Shown here in pieces: positions 46,945 through 59,852 of a DNA stretch of 64,000 nt. The position numbers and the translations under genes are program-made. Position 1 is the first letter of the stretch. Each line of letters opens with the position of its first letter. The notes beneath the pieces are model-generated. The model made no database searches, was not told the DNA's origin, and saw nothing but the letters and a program-made list of their open reading frames with translations. The stretch covers positions 14,810,001 to 14,874,000 of the forward strand of contig NW_022881614.1 in the NCBI RefSeq assembly GCF_003369915.1, read 5' to 3'. This stretch comes from Drosophila miranda. Taxonomy: Eukaryota > Arthropoda > Insecta > Diptera > Drosophilidae.

Positions 46945-49671
46945 AAAACAGAAGTAAGTCGGTTGGCGTTGCGGACGGCAGGCAGGGTGGAGATTCAAAT
47001 GCTGATCCTGCTGCGAGTCCAGTAGGAAAAGGGACATCGTTGAATGCAGGGACAGCCATAAATCAAGCCATGAATGCGCGCTGTCATAATTTGTCATAAG
47101 GCCGGGGCACGCCCACTTTTGTGCATAGTTAGGCAACACATGTGGCAAAGCAAAGGGAGAACGTTGCCTGCTCTGTTGCAAGTTTGTTGCTAGCCCGGCC
47201 AAGAGCCTTATGCCACTGTGACGGAGACACAGCCCTTCAAAGGCACCTAGGACGACTCATTAAAGTGCACTTGTCAGCGGCCAGAGACATCAGAAATATC
47301 TCCATGAAATCGTATGCAAAGTGGACACGGAGTGACTGCCCCTCATGGACAATCAGCGACAATCAGCAATGTAAGCGGCTTGTAAACCCAAAGGGGGGAC
47401 ACCACAATCAGAGTGCCAGGGGGCTGCGAGGCGACCATTCATTGCTGGCATTGCCAGCCGATCTGTCAGTCCCGTCCCCCAAAGACGAACGATCGGGCAC
47501 CCAGAGCCTGGCTCCGACTGTTCAAATTCTGCTGAAGAAGGCCGAAACACACAAAAAGAATCAAACGAAAATGCACTCACGCACCTGAATCCCTAATCAG
47601 CGGCCAGCGATGACGATCCGTCAGGTCGGACAGGCAGCTACCGGCGGCGACGTTGCTCTCTCTCTCTGCTGCCGACAGCCAATGGGGTATCAGGTGAAGT
47701 ATATTGGGCTGCCATGTAATGGAGATGAGATAGTTGGACGTCAAAACATATAAAAGAGACTCTCAAAGAATCAAGCTTAGGTGGTATGTTCGTGCGATAG
47801 CAGGCAGCTTTGTGCTAGCTTTGGTATCGCGAAAGAGTCTTATATACAACATTTCATATACAATGCAATAGAACTGTTCCAAGTCTCCTCTTTCCACTTG
47901 CCTAAAGGGTACCTACCTTGTCGAATCTCTCTCTGCCAAATGCACTCTTACTTGTTTTCTTTTCATTTGGTTTTGTGAATTAATTAATTACAATTTTATG
48001 ATTTTATTAATATCCAAAACCGAAATATAAAGAATGCAAGCGGCAGACCTTTTCCCAGTCCCTCATCAATGAAGCAGTGTCGCCGTCGCCGTTGCCGTTG
48101 CCGTCGCAGTCCGTCTCTGTCTCTGGCTGTCCGTGTCTCTCCCCAACTGTCCGATCCGCCACTGACCGTCCGTATTCCAATTCCCATGGCTTATGGGCAC
48201 GTACCTCGAACTCGTAATAATAATGAATGTAAATTGCCGCAATGAACGATTTAATATCTTAATTCTTTATTTATACTGCATTTTCATATTCAATATGTCG
48301 CTGCAGGCACGCCTCCTCGCCTCCACTCTCCCACACGGCCTCTGGGGGCGGGAGTTTCACAAACAATTTGAAAATAATTATGTATTACATTGCGGGGGCT
48401 GGCATTATTTCACCGCAAGCGAATGAACAGAACAAAGTGCCGACTGCATGAATAATGCAATAATTAACCAACAAAAATAATGAATTTCAATAGAATATGA
48501 AAATTTATATTCGCATTGAACAATTTTCAAAAGACTTTTCGCGGCTCGCACTTGGTCACGAAGGAAGCCGTTTGTCAAAATGTGTCCAACGATTCCGTGC
48601 CATCCAATTACATATACGTGCACCCTGCCCCCCTTTTACACTGAACTAAACGATTCCGAGAAGAATATTAGAAACGGGTGTCCAAGTGTCTGGGGTCTGG
48701 GTTTGGGGCCTGGGCAGCCGCCAAAGGGTCGGCTCTTCAGAGGTCTGGGAAGGGTTCTGGGGCAGAAGAACTAAATTTATTTGTTTGTTTTGAAATTAAA
48801 TTGGAAGAGGAAATATTTGCAGGAGAATATAGAATAAAGAATGGAATCCCTGAAGATTGCATCAGTTTTTCTTGAAGGTTTTCCTCGCTAACCCATGTAT
48901 ATTTTTACGTCCCAAACTCCCAAAGGGAAGCAAATATCCATCAAAATCGCGACTATTATCTAACTAACTATTCCTTGTATTGCCTTCTTATTCCTTTTAA
49001 AATATATATCCAGAAAATTCAGTTTCCCGACAGGAGGATATCCGTATCACATCCTCCGTTTAGATCTAGATATCTGGATCGCCCACACGCACAAACAGAG
49101 CTAATCTTTTTGCATAATTTGGCATGACGATCCAACATTAATCAGGGGACTGAGAGGTCTCCCAAGCCACAACCACTTCTGCTCCGTGGTAGAACGCACT
49201 GAGATCTGAAAAGAGGGTAGGGATCTGAGCACATAATAAACCAAATTGTGGCGAGTGCACGTATTGTGAGTCCGTTTTCGAATCGGAATCCCTGGGTGGC
49301 CCAACTAGAGATCGTTTAGGATGAGTTACGAGGCCAGTGGAATGGAAGGGCCTACGTGTCTGCTTCAGTGGCACGTTTAAACAGTTTGAATATATGCCTG
49401 CAAAGGACACACGTGTGGAGATGGGTAGATAATTGATAAGATTCGAGCTGCCGTTTAGATAATTGATATTCCTGTCCAGAAAAAGAGAGAGTCACATAGA
49501 AAGGGGGACTTCCCGCAGAGCCACTTCTCCTGCTCTTTATAACAGAGACAGAGCAATCCCCACTTAAGCCACTGACTAAAAAACGGCGGACGCAATTTAT
49601 GCCACAGCATCCGGATGGGATGGGATGCCGATGCCACAACCACAGCTCCCCGGTCACATGTGATTTGGTGA
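46945..49671. other. Intergenic DNA, mostly unique
   Basis: About 2.7 kb without a convincing gene. A 148-codon open frame (47142-47588) has no recognisable motif. A GCCGTC-type simple-sequence stretch lies near 48075-48110. It could contain regulatory DNA of a neighbouring gene; none is defined. Confidence 0.45.
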
Positions 49672-49686
49672 GGGGGGGGGGGGGGG
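49672..49686. repeat. Poly-G tract
   Basis: A G-run at the edge of a tandem duplication. It could be a real junction or a sequencing or assembly artefact. Confidence 0.7.
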
Positions 49687-50408
49687 CTGACGAGGTACCG
49701 TTCTGGCTGTCAGGGCAGGTCGAGCTCCTCCTCGTTGTGCCCGCCTCCGATCCAGGCTGGTGGTTCTTTTCATCCGCGTCGGCGGTAGCAGCCACTGAGT
49801 GAAGTGACCGGCTATAACTCAAAGAGAGAGTGATCAACGGTAAGCGAGCGTACGTCCACCCATACTTACCCTATGGGCGCGATGCCTGCTGCGCTTTACT
49901 TTGGGCTCCTGGTCCGAGCAGACCGTGTCAAAACCCAAGAAGGTCGTCAATCAGGATTTTAAAGCAATCTGCCATGGCTAAATTAAATTAATTTGCGGTT
50001 TGTCACTCAAACTCCAACTCACTCATAGCACTCACGAAGCTCCCGGGCTGACGAGGTACCGTTCTGGCTGTCAGGGCAGGTCGAGCTCCTCCTCGTTGTG
50101 CCCGCCTCCGATCCAGGCTGGTGGTTCTTTTCATCCGCGTCGGCGGTAGCAGCCACTGAGTGAAGTGACCGGCTATAACTCAAAGAGAGAGTGATCAACG
50201 GTAAGCGAGCGTACGTCCACCCATACTTACCCTATGGGCGCGATGCCTGCTGCGCTTTACTTTGGGCTCCTGGTCCGAGCAGACCGTGTCAAAACCCAAG
50301 AAGGTCGTCAATCAGGATTTTAAAGCAATCTGCCATGGCTAAATTAAATTAATTTGCGGTTTGTCACTCAAACTCCAACTCACTCATAGCACTCACGAAG
50401 CTCCCGGG
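49687..50408. repeat. 361-bp tandem duplication
   Basis: Two head-to-tail copies (49687-50047 and 50048-50408) begin CTGACGAGGTACCG and end GAAGCTCCCGGG. I see no difference between them. The sequence looks like ordinary intergenic DNA and lies directly before the R1-type element. Confidence 0.9.
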
Positions 50409-52690
50409 GTGAGTTTCTCTCCTCCTCTCATCGGCTCAAGATGGATGGCGACGGAGTTACCATGTCAGGCAACTGAGTTGCCTGCACCGCGCGAGTATGC
50501 GTAGGTTGGCCGTTTTAAGGCCCGACATAATGCACCAGTTGCCTCAGCTTTTTTAAGATGAGCTCCACGTTTTTCTGTATGTCTATTTTCCTGATCAGAG
50601 CAACAGCTGCTGACCAGGGCTACAAGACGGCGATAGCCTACTCATCGCAGGCGGGTCCCACCGTCAGAGGGCGCTGTTACGTAGCACGTAGAGGAAGACG
50701 AGCACCGGCAGGTGGCGCTGCATCATACATCCTAGAAGTATACCACGACTACTCGGTCCCCTCACCACGGGACTATAGGATGTGGCAAAGTGGAACGGAT
50801 GGGGATATTTAGAGGCTCACACTGCACATCGGCGCTTTCTGAGGCCATCGGGTACACAGCGGTTCCCGGATCTGACCTCCTGCCAACCCCAGCGCTACGG
50901 TGGCGTACCCTTTAACGGGGCGCTGGCGACCGAGAAGGGGCGGTATAACCCCCAGCGACTATTGTCTGGATGAAATTCCCGGCCATCGCGGGATGCCCAG
51001 GATAAGCCTTTATAGTGGACCCATCGGTGCCATAGGCGCCTTGGTAGGTTCTATACCGCCCGTAACACCGAGACCAGTAAGGTGTTACGTACGACCCACT
51101 GGAACCCCCCCTTACGTACATTAGACTCTGGGCTGACGGCTTCAGCATTCTATGACCTGATTAGGCAGGCTGAACCCCTGTTGAAATGGCTCATAGGTTA
51201 ATGTCTCCACCGCCCCCGTCTTCCTGGCCGTCCCACTATTGTGGTTGCGTAGGCTTGGTTGATTCATATCCCAACTAGCACCGATCTGGCTCTGAACCCT
51301 GGTGCTCATAAGGCCCAGGGTCAACCCTCGCATGGACCTCACTCCACGGAAAGACACCCATGGGATCACCACGGTGACTACGCACTGCGGCCAGGAATAA
51401 CGAACTCGAGTGGAGATTCTTTATACATGGACAACACCCCTCACACACCAAACACACAGATAGAGAAGTTGACTGAGGACGCAGTCTTTGGTAGGCGCAA
51501 CGCCCTTACCAGATCCCCACCACCGTCAGCACCTGCGAAAGCTCAGCGCTCGAGCATGTTCAAGCCTGGTCCGGATGGCAAAGAGAAGGAGCGACCGCAC
51601 TCTGACCCATTAGAGCTGCTAAAAAACCTGGGTACTCGGGCCAATGAGCTGGTCAAGAGGATGAACGACCAGCGGCACGTGGACAACGTGATGAAAGATT
51701 TAGCCCTGAGAGTGGTAACCCTTCAGGCCCTGGTGGTCAACAATTTCGAGAAGCTGCACACCAGGTCAATTGAGACCGCCACTGGAGCCCCGTGAGCGCG
51801 AGCCAAGGCCAGACGCGATAATCATTCAGCCCCAGGGCGAGCTTAGCAATAGCGACATCCTCCGTATGGTCACCAGGCTCCAGGATGGCAAGCTCCAGGA
51901 GGTAGGGGATAATGTTAAACGGCGCGAGCAAAAGCAACACAGCTAAGCTCAAGGAGGATATCAGCGCGGCACTGGGACTGCAGACGGGCATCAGGGCGGT
52001 GTCAGAAGAACTCTGCGTGGAGGTCAGGGATCTCGACAGCCTGGTCGAGAAGGAGGACATCGCAGCAGCGATAGCTGCATCGATAGACGCCCCCAGCGTG
52101 GACACCAGCAACATTAAAAGCCTGAGGCCATCTTTCGCTGCTACGCAACTGGCAGTTGTGTGCCTGCCGCCCGTGCAGGCAAGAGCCCTGCTCATGGTGG
52201 GGAAACTTAAAGTCGGATGGACAAGCTGTAGGATCCGGGAGCGGACAGCTCAAAGACGATGCTACAGATGTCTGGAGTTTGGGCATCTAGCAATCAGGTG
52301 CAAGAGCGCGGTGGATCGCACCGGATGCTGCCTCAGATGCGGCGTGAACGGGCACAAGGCGGCAACCTGTCAAAGCGATCCGCGGTGTTTCATCTGCACC
52401 GCTAACAACAGCAATGAGACGAACCATTATACGGGTAGCAGGAGATGTCCAGCAGCCAGGAGCGTGCCCAGCTTGCCGGCCCAATAATGAAGGTTATGCA
52501 GCTCAACCTCAACCACTGCGCTGCGGCTCAAGACCTGCTGAGCCAATCCATAAGAGAATTGGCAATTGACCTCGCCATCCTCAGCGAGCCATATCAAACT
52601 AGGGAGTCCCCTGGGTTCATCTTGGATGCCACCAAAAAGGCCGCGATATGGCTATGCGGGGCCACGGCATTGCACGCCATTGCCTTCGTG
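50409..52690 (+). mobile_element. R1-clade non-LTR retrotransposon, 5' part only
   Basis: A Gag-like ORF1 (51259 to about 52487) is broken into two frames near 51900. It ends with three Cys/His knuckles (CYRCLEFGHLAIRC, CLRCGVNGHKAATC and a third). ORF2 starts at 52489 with the endonuclease motif LNLNHCAAAQDLL, typical of R1-type endonuclease domains. It is cut off after about 60 codons, where BEL/Pao protease sequence begins. The 0.85 kb before ORF1 has no clear coding and is probably 5' UTR. Reverse transcriptase is absent. Unusually, the 5' end is kept and the 3' end lost, the reverse of normal target-primed truncation. Confidence 0.72.
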
Positions 52691-55600
52691 AAGGTGAACA
52701 TGTTTTGGCCCGAGCTCTGCTTGACTCGGGGTCTCAAACCAATTTTATATCTGAGGACTTAGCACAGCGCTTACAGATCTGTAGGGAGGAGTCGTGTATC
52801 AACTTGCTTGGTATTGGTGAATCCAATTCACAAGTCAAGAAAAAGATACACACTGAATTACTGGTAGTGAGTTTTCGGTTGATTTCTGGATTTTAAGGTC
52901 CATTTCGGGGTATCACCCTGATCAAACACTTAACGTGAGTGACTGGAAAATCCCGAAGAACTGACCACTTGCAGACCCATATTTCTTCAAGCCACAGAAG
53001 ATAGATATGTTGATAGGTGCAGAAACATTTTTCGAACTTTTATCTGTTGGTCAGATTCGACAAGGTCCTGACTATCCAACTCTGCAGAAAACGCTTCTCG
53101 GCTGTATTGTGTCGGGCAGATACACTCCAAAGAGCCACCCAAGAAGCGAGGAATTGTTTGAGTTGTCAAGAAGAGTCAGTGATACACATCGACAACACAT
53201 TACAAAAGTTTTGGTCACTGGAAGAATTGCAGTCTTCTAAAAAGTCTTTATCTCCTGAACACAAGTTATGTGAAAAGCATTATAGAAGGACTACTCAGGT
53301 CGTGCCTTCAGGTCGGTTTGAAGTAAAACTGCCGTTCAAATCAGATCCCAGTATCTTAGGCAACTCCTTTGAAGTGGCTAAACGGCGGTTTTTATCGCTT
53401 GAAAAAAGATTGTCTCGTGACCCCGAGTTACAGAAAATGTACTTGGAGTTCATGGAAGAGTACCTCTCCTTGGGTCACATGTCTACCACAGACAACACAA
53501 TCCCCAAAACTCCACATTATTTCATTTCACATCAGTGTGTGTTGAGGCACCAAAGCACGTCGACCAAGCTCCGAGTCGTTTTCGATGCGTCTTGTAAAAC
53601 GTCCTTTCAGGTGGCCTTGAACGACATATTGATGGTCGGTCCTACGATACAGGATGAGCTGTATTCGACATTGCTCCGGTTCAGACTACACAGGTACGCC
53701 TTGACAGCCGATGTCAAGAAGATGTATCGCCAAGTCTGGGTCGCTGATGCGGATAGACAATTCCAGCTCATAGTGTGGAGAAGATACCCGTCTGAGTCCT
53801 TGAGAATATACCAGCTCAACACCGTAACATATGGGACTGGACCAGCCCCATTTTTGGCTATTCGGTGTTTGAAGAGGTTGAGTGAGTCTGCAAAACTCTC
53901 ATTCCCCAAAGCTGCTGAAGTTATTGACTCCGACTTCTATGTCGATGACATGTTGACTGGTGCTGGTTGCGTAGAGGAGTTAAAGACAATTAAGTCTGAT
54001 GTGGCTCAGGTTCTTCAAACCGCTGGGTTTGAATTGACTAAATGGTTTTCGAACTCACCTGAGGTCACCGCATCCGAGAGCACAGTTAAACCGATAACGA
54101 TCTCGGACTCAGAGTCAACTAAGGCGTTAGGAATATCGTGGCTGCCACACGAAGACGTCTTTAAGTTCCAAATTGACACGTCAGTTATGGGTCTCCGAGC
54201 GACAAAACGGAAGATATTATCGGTGACATCAAAGCTGTTTGACCCCCTTGGCTTGTTAAGTCCTTTAGTAATTAAGGGAAAGATCCTACTGCAGGAGTTT
54301 TGGCTTAACAAGCTAGATTGGGATGAGTCAATTCCAATGAACTTGGAAACAGCATGGAACTTATTAAAAGAATCCTTGGGTCAGTTGGAGAAGATTACCA
54401 TTTCTCGATTTGTGCATACTGATCCCATGTCACCGATTCAAGTACATGCCTTTGCCGACGCATCCATGAGAGCTTATGGAGCCTGCGTCTATATCCGTAG
54501 AAAGACTGCAGAAGGTTTCGAGGTCTCCTTGTTGACTGCAAAGTCGAAAGTAGCGCCGCTCAAGACGAAAACGCTCCCAAGGCTTGAGTTATGTGCCGCT
54601 CACCTTCTCGCAGACCTTTGTCACCGAATCAAATCACTGCTCAAGGTTCCAATTGAGAAAATGATATACTGGTCAGATTCAGAAGTTACTCTTCATTGGA
54701 TCAGATCCCACCCTTCGTCGTTGTCAACATTCGTTGCGAACCGAGTAGCGGAGATTCAAGAGTGGTCAAGTGAAGCTACGTGGCGGCATGTGCCAACAAA
54801 ACAGAACCCAGCAGACATAGTTTCGAGAGGTTGTGACGTAGAGGAAATCGTGCAGTCGATCTGGTTTGGTGGACCAGAGTTCTTAAAGTTTGAAGAAGAG
54901 AGCTGGCCCAGAAATCCACACTTCGAGCTTTCCGAAGAAGAGCTACAGATGGAAAGTCGTAAGAAATCGGTCGGACTGACCGTCGCGGCAAAGCCAAATT
55001 ATTTAGTGGATGTAATCGAGGGATACTCGTCACACCTCAAACTGCTAAGAGTGTTCGTTTTCGTGTTCCGCTTCATCCGAAAATGCAAAGACAAAAGTCT
55101 CAACTTTGGTAAAAATTCCGTCATCCGTAGAATACGACGAGGCGTTTCTAAAAATAGTCGAAATAACACAGAAAAATGAGTCTCAAGAAGATATTGAAAG
55201 GGTTCGTAAATGCACCAAGTTAGGCCCCAGTCTTCAGCGTTTGAATCCCTTCATCCATGGAGAGGCTGGGACTTGGTGCTCTTTTTCGTTGTTGCGAGTT
55301 GGAGGGCGACTAGTTAACGTTCCTATGTCATATAATGCCAAGTTTCCCTTTTTATTGACAAAACGCTCGCAGTTTGTGCAGACATACGTTCGCTATCTGC
55401 ATCAAACGAATTTTCATGCCGGCCCACGAGCACTCGTGAGTATCCTTAGACAGCGCATTTGGATAGTGAATGCTCAGGCGGTCTGCAGGCCGACAGTTAG
55501 GTCGTGTATTCGTTGCTTTAAATGCAAGCCTCTACTCCAGACCCAAATGATGGGCAACTTACCCGCAGACCGGCTCCGTGCTCTCCGCCCATTTTCAGTA

Positions 55601-57179
55601 TGTGGCGTTGATTTTTGTGGCCCAGTCTATACGACTCAAGAAGATATTGAAAGGGTTCGTAAATGCACCAAGTTAGGCCCCAGTCTTCAGCGTTTGAATC
55701 CCTTCATCCATGGAGAGGCTGGGACTTGGTGCTCTTTTTCGTTGTTGCGAGTTGGAGGGCGACTAGTTAACGTTCCTATGTCATATAATGCCAAGTTTCC
55801 CTTTTTATTGACAAAACGCTCGCAGTTTGTGCAGACATACGTTCGCTATCTGCATCAAACGAATTTTCATGCCGGCCCACGAGCACTCGTGAGTATCCTT
55901 AGACAGCGCATTTGGATAGTGAATGCTCAGGCGGTCTGCAGGCCGACAGTTAGGTCGTGTATTCGTTGCTTTAAATGCAAGCCTCTACTCCAGACCCAAA
56001 TGATGGGCAACTTACCCGCAGACCGGCTCCGTGCTCTCCGCCCATTTTCAGTATGTGGCGTTGATTTTTGTGGCCCAGTCTATACGACTCAAGAAGATAT
56101 TGAAAGGGTTCGTAAATGCACCAAGTTAGGCCCCAGTCTTCAGCGTTTGAATCCCTTCATCCATGAAGAGGCTGGGACTTGGTGCTCTTTTTCGTTGTTG
56201 CGAGTTGGGGGGCGACTAGTTAACGTTCCTATGTCATATAATGCCAAGTTTCCCTTTTTATTGACAAAACGCTCGCAGTTTGTGCAGACATACGTTCGCT
56301 ATCTGCATCAAACGCATTTTCATGCCGGCCCACGAGCACTCGTGAGTATCCTTAGACAGCGCATTTGGATAGTGAATGCTCAGGCGGTCTGCAGGCCGAC
56401 AGTTAGGTCGTGTATTCGTTGCTTTAAATGCAAGCCTCTACTCCAGACCCAAATGATGGGCAACTTACCCGCAGACCGGCTCCGTGCTCTCCGCCCATTT
56501 TCAGTATGTGGCGTTGATTTTTGTGGCCCAGTCTATACGACTCTGAAAATTCGTGGAAGGCCCCCTTATAAGTCTTACATAGCGTTATTTGTCTGTTTTG
56601 CGTCCAAGGCGGTTCATTTAGAAATTGTCTCCGATTTGACGACTAATTCCTTCTTGTTGGCATTCCAAAGGTTCGTCGGTCGTCGAGGATGTCCACAACG
56701 CGTGATACGCGGTACTCAACTCGCGCCCGCTAGGACCCCTAAGCCCAGACCCAAGCGACGGAGACGAGCTGACTCCCGGGCACCTGCTGACAGGCGGGCC
56801 GCTCATCGCACCCCCAGCACCCAGGACCCCGGACCAGGAGGGTCTGATCTGCTTAAAGCGATGGCGGCTTGTCTCGTCAGGCAGGCAAATGTTCTGGCAG
56901 CGTTGGTCCTGGGAGTATGTGCTGGGATTGCAAATAAGATGCAAGTGGCACCAGGAGGAACCAAACATCAAGGAAGGCGACCTCGTAATCGTCGCCGAGG
57001 ACGACCTGCCCCCTCAACAGTGGCTCCTAGGAAGGGTGGTCGGAACAACCGCCGGGCAGGACGGAAGGGTCAGAGTGGTCGACCTAAGGACGAGCAGCGG
57101 CGCCACGTTCAGGAGGCCAATTCACAAGTTGCCGCTTCTGACACTGGTTTGAAGCCTTCCAGGCCTTCAATGGGGCCGG
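52690..57179 (+). mobile_element. Third BEL/Pao retrotransposon, truncated, with a triplicated integrase segment
   Basis: The order is protease (ALLDSGSQTNFI, near 52710), a gap, the long RT and RNase H frame 53017-55179 (FDASCKT, DVKKMYRQVW, DFYVDDMLTGA, FADASMRAYG), then integrase 55106-57184. The frames overlap with a 1-bp shift near 55106. The integrase zinc-binding segment occurs three times (55184-56542). The catalytic core is cut after GRRGCPQRV (near 56705) by a deletion, and the C-terminal tail continues in another frame to about 57152. The 5' LTR and Gag are missing, because the left edge is fused to the R1-type fragment. It is defective. Confidence 0.88.
55184..56542 (+). repeat. 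In-frame 453-bp triplication inside BEL/Pao integrase
   Basis: Units are 55184-55636, 55637-56089 and 56090-56542, each 151 codons. Each starts QEDIERVRKCTK and ends VCGVDFCGPVYTT. Units 1 and 2 look identical by eye. Unit 3 differs at about three bases (near 56165, 56210 and 56314). Each unit holds the HHCC-type zinc-binding region (HQT...HAG...CIRCFKCK) and the beginning of the catalytic core. The frame stays open through all three. Confidence 0.93.
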
Positions 57180-57480
57180 TGTAGCGCCATTTGGCGTATA
57201 ATAATTGTTATTAGGATCGAATTTTATGAAGTCTAGTGTAAGTCAGGCTAGGGCAAAGCGGGAGCGCAATAAAAGCTCGCTCTCTCGCTCTTGGCGAATT
57301 CGCCCCGCTTTGCCGCCGTAGGTAAGATAGGCGAAGAAGAAATTGTTTTGAATATATGGAAAACGTCGAGAAAAATCGATTGAAACGAATGCACGCAATC
57401 CTTTTTTTCGTCGTCGTAAAATACAATAATTTGCAGTCACCCAAGTTTTTCGGTCTCTTTTATTTAGAAAAACCATTCTA
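57180..57480 (+). repeat. Possible 3' LTR of the third BEL/Pao element
   Basis: Starts TGTAGCGCCATTTGGCG right after the integrase tail and contains AATAAA at about 57267. The end is uncertain because no second LTR is present for comparison. Confidence 0.4.
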
Positions 57481-57543
57481 AATTTTCAGTTTGCTTTAAG
57501 TATAAAATAAGTTGTAAATACGAGCACTTAAATGGAATATAAA

Positions 57544-58684
57544 ACGAGGTGGAACGTTGTGAGTTGCTGCGGACACCGCAACTCTATAGTTATACCCGAT
57601 ACTAAGTCAGTATGGCTCTCCTGCGGCAGACGCCGCAAATATTGAACCACACGACAAAGAGTGCGTGCGAGAGAGACAGAAAATCAGTCTGAGCGTGACG
57701 TCGGGCGCTGCGTAGCCACTGAAAATTGATTTCTTGCTTTTGGCTACAAAAATGATCCGATCTGATCCAAATTCAGCAATCTGATAGATATGGTCATTAT
57801 CTATGATTCTGTGTTTTTAGTTTTCTCGAATGTGCAATATTGTGGATGCAACAGATTTTCGTCTTTTGTGGGGGCGGAAGGGGGTGGGGCGAAATTCTGA
57901 GATATACGTTTTATAGTGAGATCTAACAGAAGTGCGGATACCAAATTTGGTTACTCTAGCTTTAATAGTCTCTGAGATTTGTGGGTGCCCCAGCTTTTCG
58001 TCCTTTGCGGGGGCGGAAGGGGGTGTGGCGAAATTTGGACACGAAACGGTCAAGGTCCGATATCACAGGAGTGTGGATACCAAATTTGGTTGCTCTGGCT
58101 CTTATAGGTTCTGAGATCCTTGAACTCATATTTTGCAATTGACAAAACCGACCATGAAACCTGTGTGTTAGAGAGAGACAGAGCGAGAAAGAATGAAATT
58201 GTTTTCTTGATTCTGGCTATAATCATTATACGATCTGGTTCAGATTTTGCACTGTAGAAGATATAGTCATCCTCACCGATTCTGCGTTTTTGGTTTTATC
58301 GTATCTTTAAAAATGTGGATGCCTCAGATTTTCGTCCTTTGTGGGGGCGGAAGTGGGCGGGGCGAAGTTTTGAAATATTTTTGTAGCAGTGACATATCAC
58401 AGAAGTCTGGATCCAAAACATCGTTGCTCTAGCTCTTATAGTCTTTGAGCACTAGGCGCTGAAGGGGACGGACGGACGGACGGACGGACGGACGGACGGA
58501 CGGACGGACGGACGGACGGACGGACAGACGGACAGACAGACAGGGCTCAATCGACTCGGCTATTGATGCTGATCAAGAATCTATATACTTTATGGGGTCG
58601 GAAACGATTCCTTCTGGACGTTACACACATCCACTTTTACCACAAATCTAATATACCCCAATACTCATTTTGAGTATAGGGTAT
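57544..58684 (-). mobile_element. DINE-1/ISY-like Helentron with expanded GGAC tract
   Basis: Reverse-oriented copy from ACGAGGTGGAACGTTG to GAGTATAGGGTATA, followed by an A-run. It carries the longer GA block GAGAGAGACAGAGCGAGAAA (58171-58190) and a (GGAC)n microsatellite (58466-58524). Confidence 0.87.
58466..58524. repeat. (GGAC)n microsatellite
   Basis: About 15 GGAC units in a position where other DINE-1 copies have three to six units with interspersed GACA. Confidence 0.9.
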
Positions 58685-58904
58685 AAAAAAAAAAACATAG
58701 ATACAGATACAGACCCACACAAACACGCGCGCGCATTACGACCCGTATCAGTCTGTCTGGACTCGCTCTAGTTCCGCCCACCGACTTCCGGGCCCGCAAA
58801 GTGCCAACTTGCTGCGGAGTCTCCGTTTTTTGTTGCTATAATTTCAACGCCAGCGCTGAATGTGCCGCAATGCCACGGAGTGGGTGGCGCATGTCCATAA
58901 TTCA

Positions 58905-59495
58905 AGGATCCAAGTTCAAGGATCTCAGAACCTATAAGAGCCAGAGCAACCAAATTTGGTATCCACACTCCTGTGATATCGGACCTTGACCGTTTCGTGT
59001 CCAAATTTCGCCACACCCCCTTCCGCCCCCGCAAAGGACGAAAATCTGGGGCATCCACAAATCTCACAGACTATTAAGGCTAGAGTAACCAAATTTGGTA
59101 TCCGCACTTCTGTTAGATCTCACTATAAAACGTTTATCTCAGAATTTCGCCCCACCCCCTTCCGCCCCCACAAAGGACGAAAATCTGTTGCATCCACAAT
59201 ATTGCACATTCCAGAAAACTAAAAACGCAGAATCATAGATAACGACCATATCTATCAGATTGCTGAATCTGGACCAGATCAGATAATTTTTATAGCCAAA
59301 AGGAACAAATCAATTTGCACTGTCTACGCTGCGCCCGACGTCACGCTCAGACTGATTTTCTGTCTCTCTCGCACGCACTCTTTGTCGTGTCGTTTAATAT
59401 TAGCAGCGTCTGCCGGAGGAGAGCCATACTGACTTAGTATCGGGTATAACTGTAGAGTTGCGGTGTCCGCAGCAACTCACAACGTTCCCCCTCGT
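58905..59495 (+). mobile_element. Truncated DINE-1/ISY-like copy
   Basis: Only the second half of the element is present, ending CGTTCCCCCTCGT. The left edge is at TCCAAGTTCAAGGATCTCAG. The 200 bp before it (58685-58904) contain a CACACAAACACGCGCG simple sequence and no gene. Confidence 0.8.
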
Positions 59496-59852
59496 TTAAT
59501 ATAACGTTTTCTGTAAGAATACTTTCGAATTATAACTGCAGCAGCGGTGTGCCACAGCAGCTAGCTTTTGTTGGGCCCTGCTTCTCGTTTCGATCGACTT
59601 GGAAGGCCATTGATAGAGAGCGCTCAAATTTAATTGCTTCGATTTGGAATTAAGTGTTTATTATTTAGTGTATTCGACTGCTAAAGAACACAACCGTTGC
59701 ACTGCAAAGCCTCCATTTCGCGCTTAAACATCTAGAAAAATAGCCTTGCACGTGGCCTAAAACTAAATTTGACTATGATAGCATGCAGAAATGGCCAATA
59801 TCTCAAAAGTTACAACGTATCACATTACAAAAGAAAACTCTCCCGTCCGATT
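59496..59852. other. 3' flank of the GNPTAB-like gene
   Basis: About 350 bp of AT-rich DNA containing the probable 3' UTR of the minus-strand gene. No other feature is seen. Confidence 0.5.

Noticed and set aside
47142..47588. 148-codon open frame in intergenic DNA
   Set aside because: No motif or supporting context, and mixed low-complexity composition.
52261..52460. Triple CCHC knuckle as a host nucleic-acid-binding protein
   Set aside because: It is followed directly by an R1-type endonuclease start and preceded by a Gag-like frame, so it belongs to the non-LTR element.
55184..56542. 453-bp direct repeats as a possible CRISPR-like or satellite array
   Set aside because: There are no spacers and the genome is eukaryotic. 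The units encode BEL integrase, so it is a tandem duplication within a transposon.
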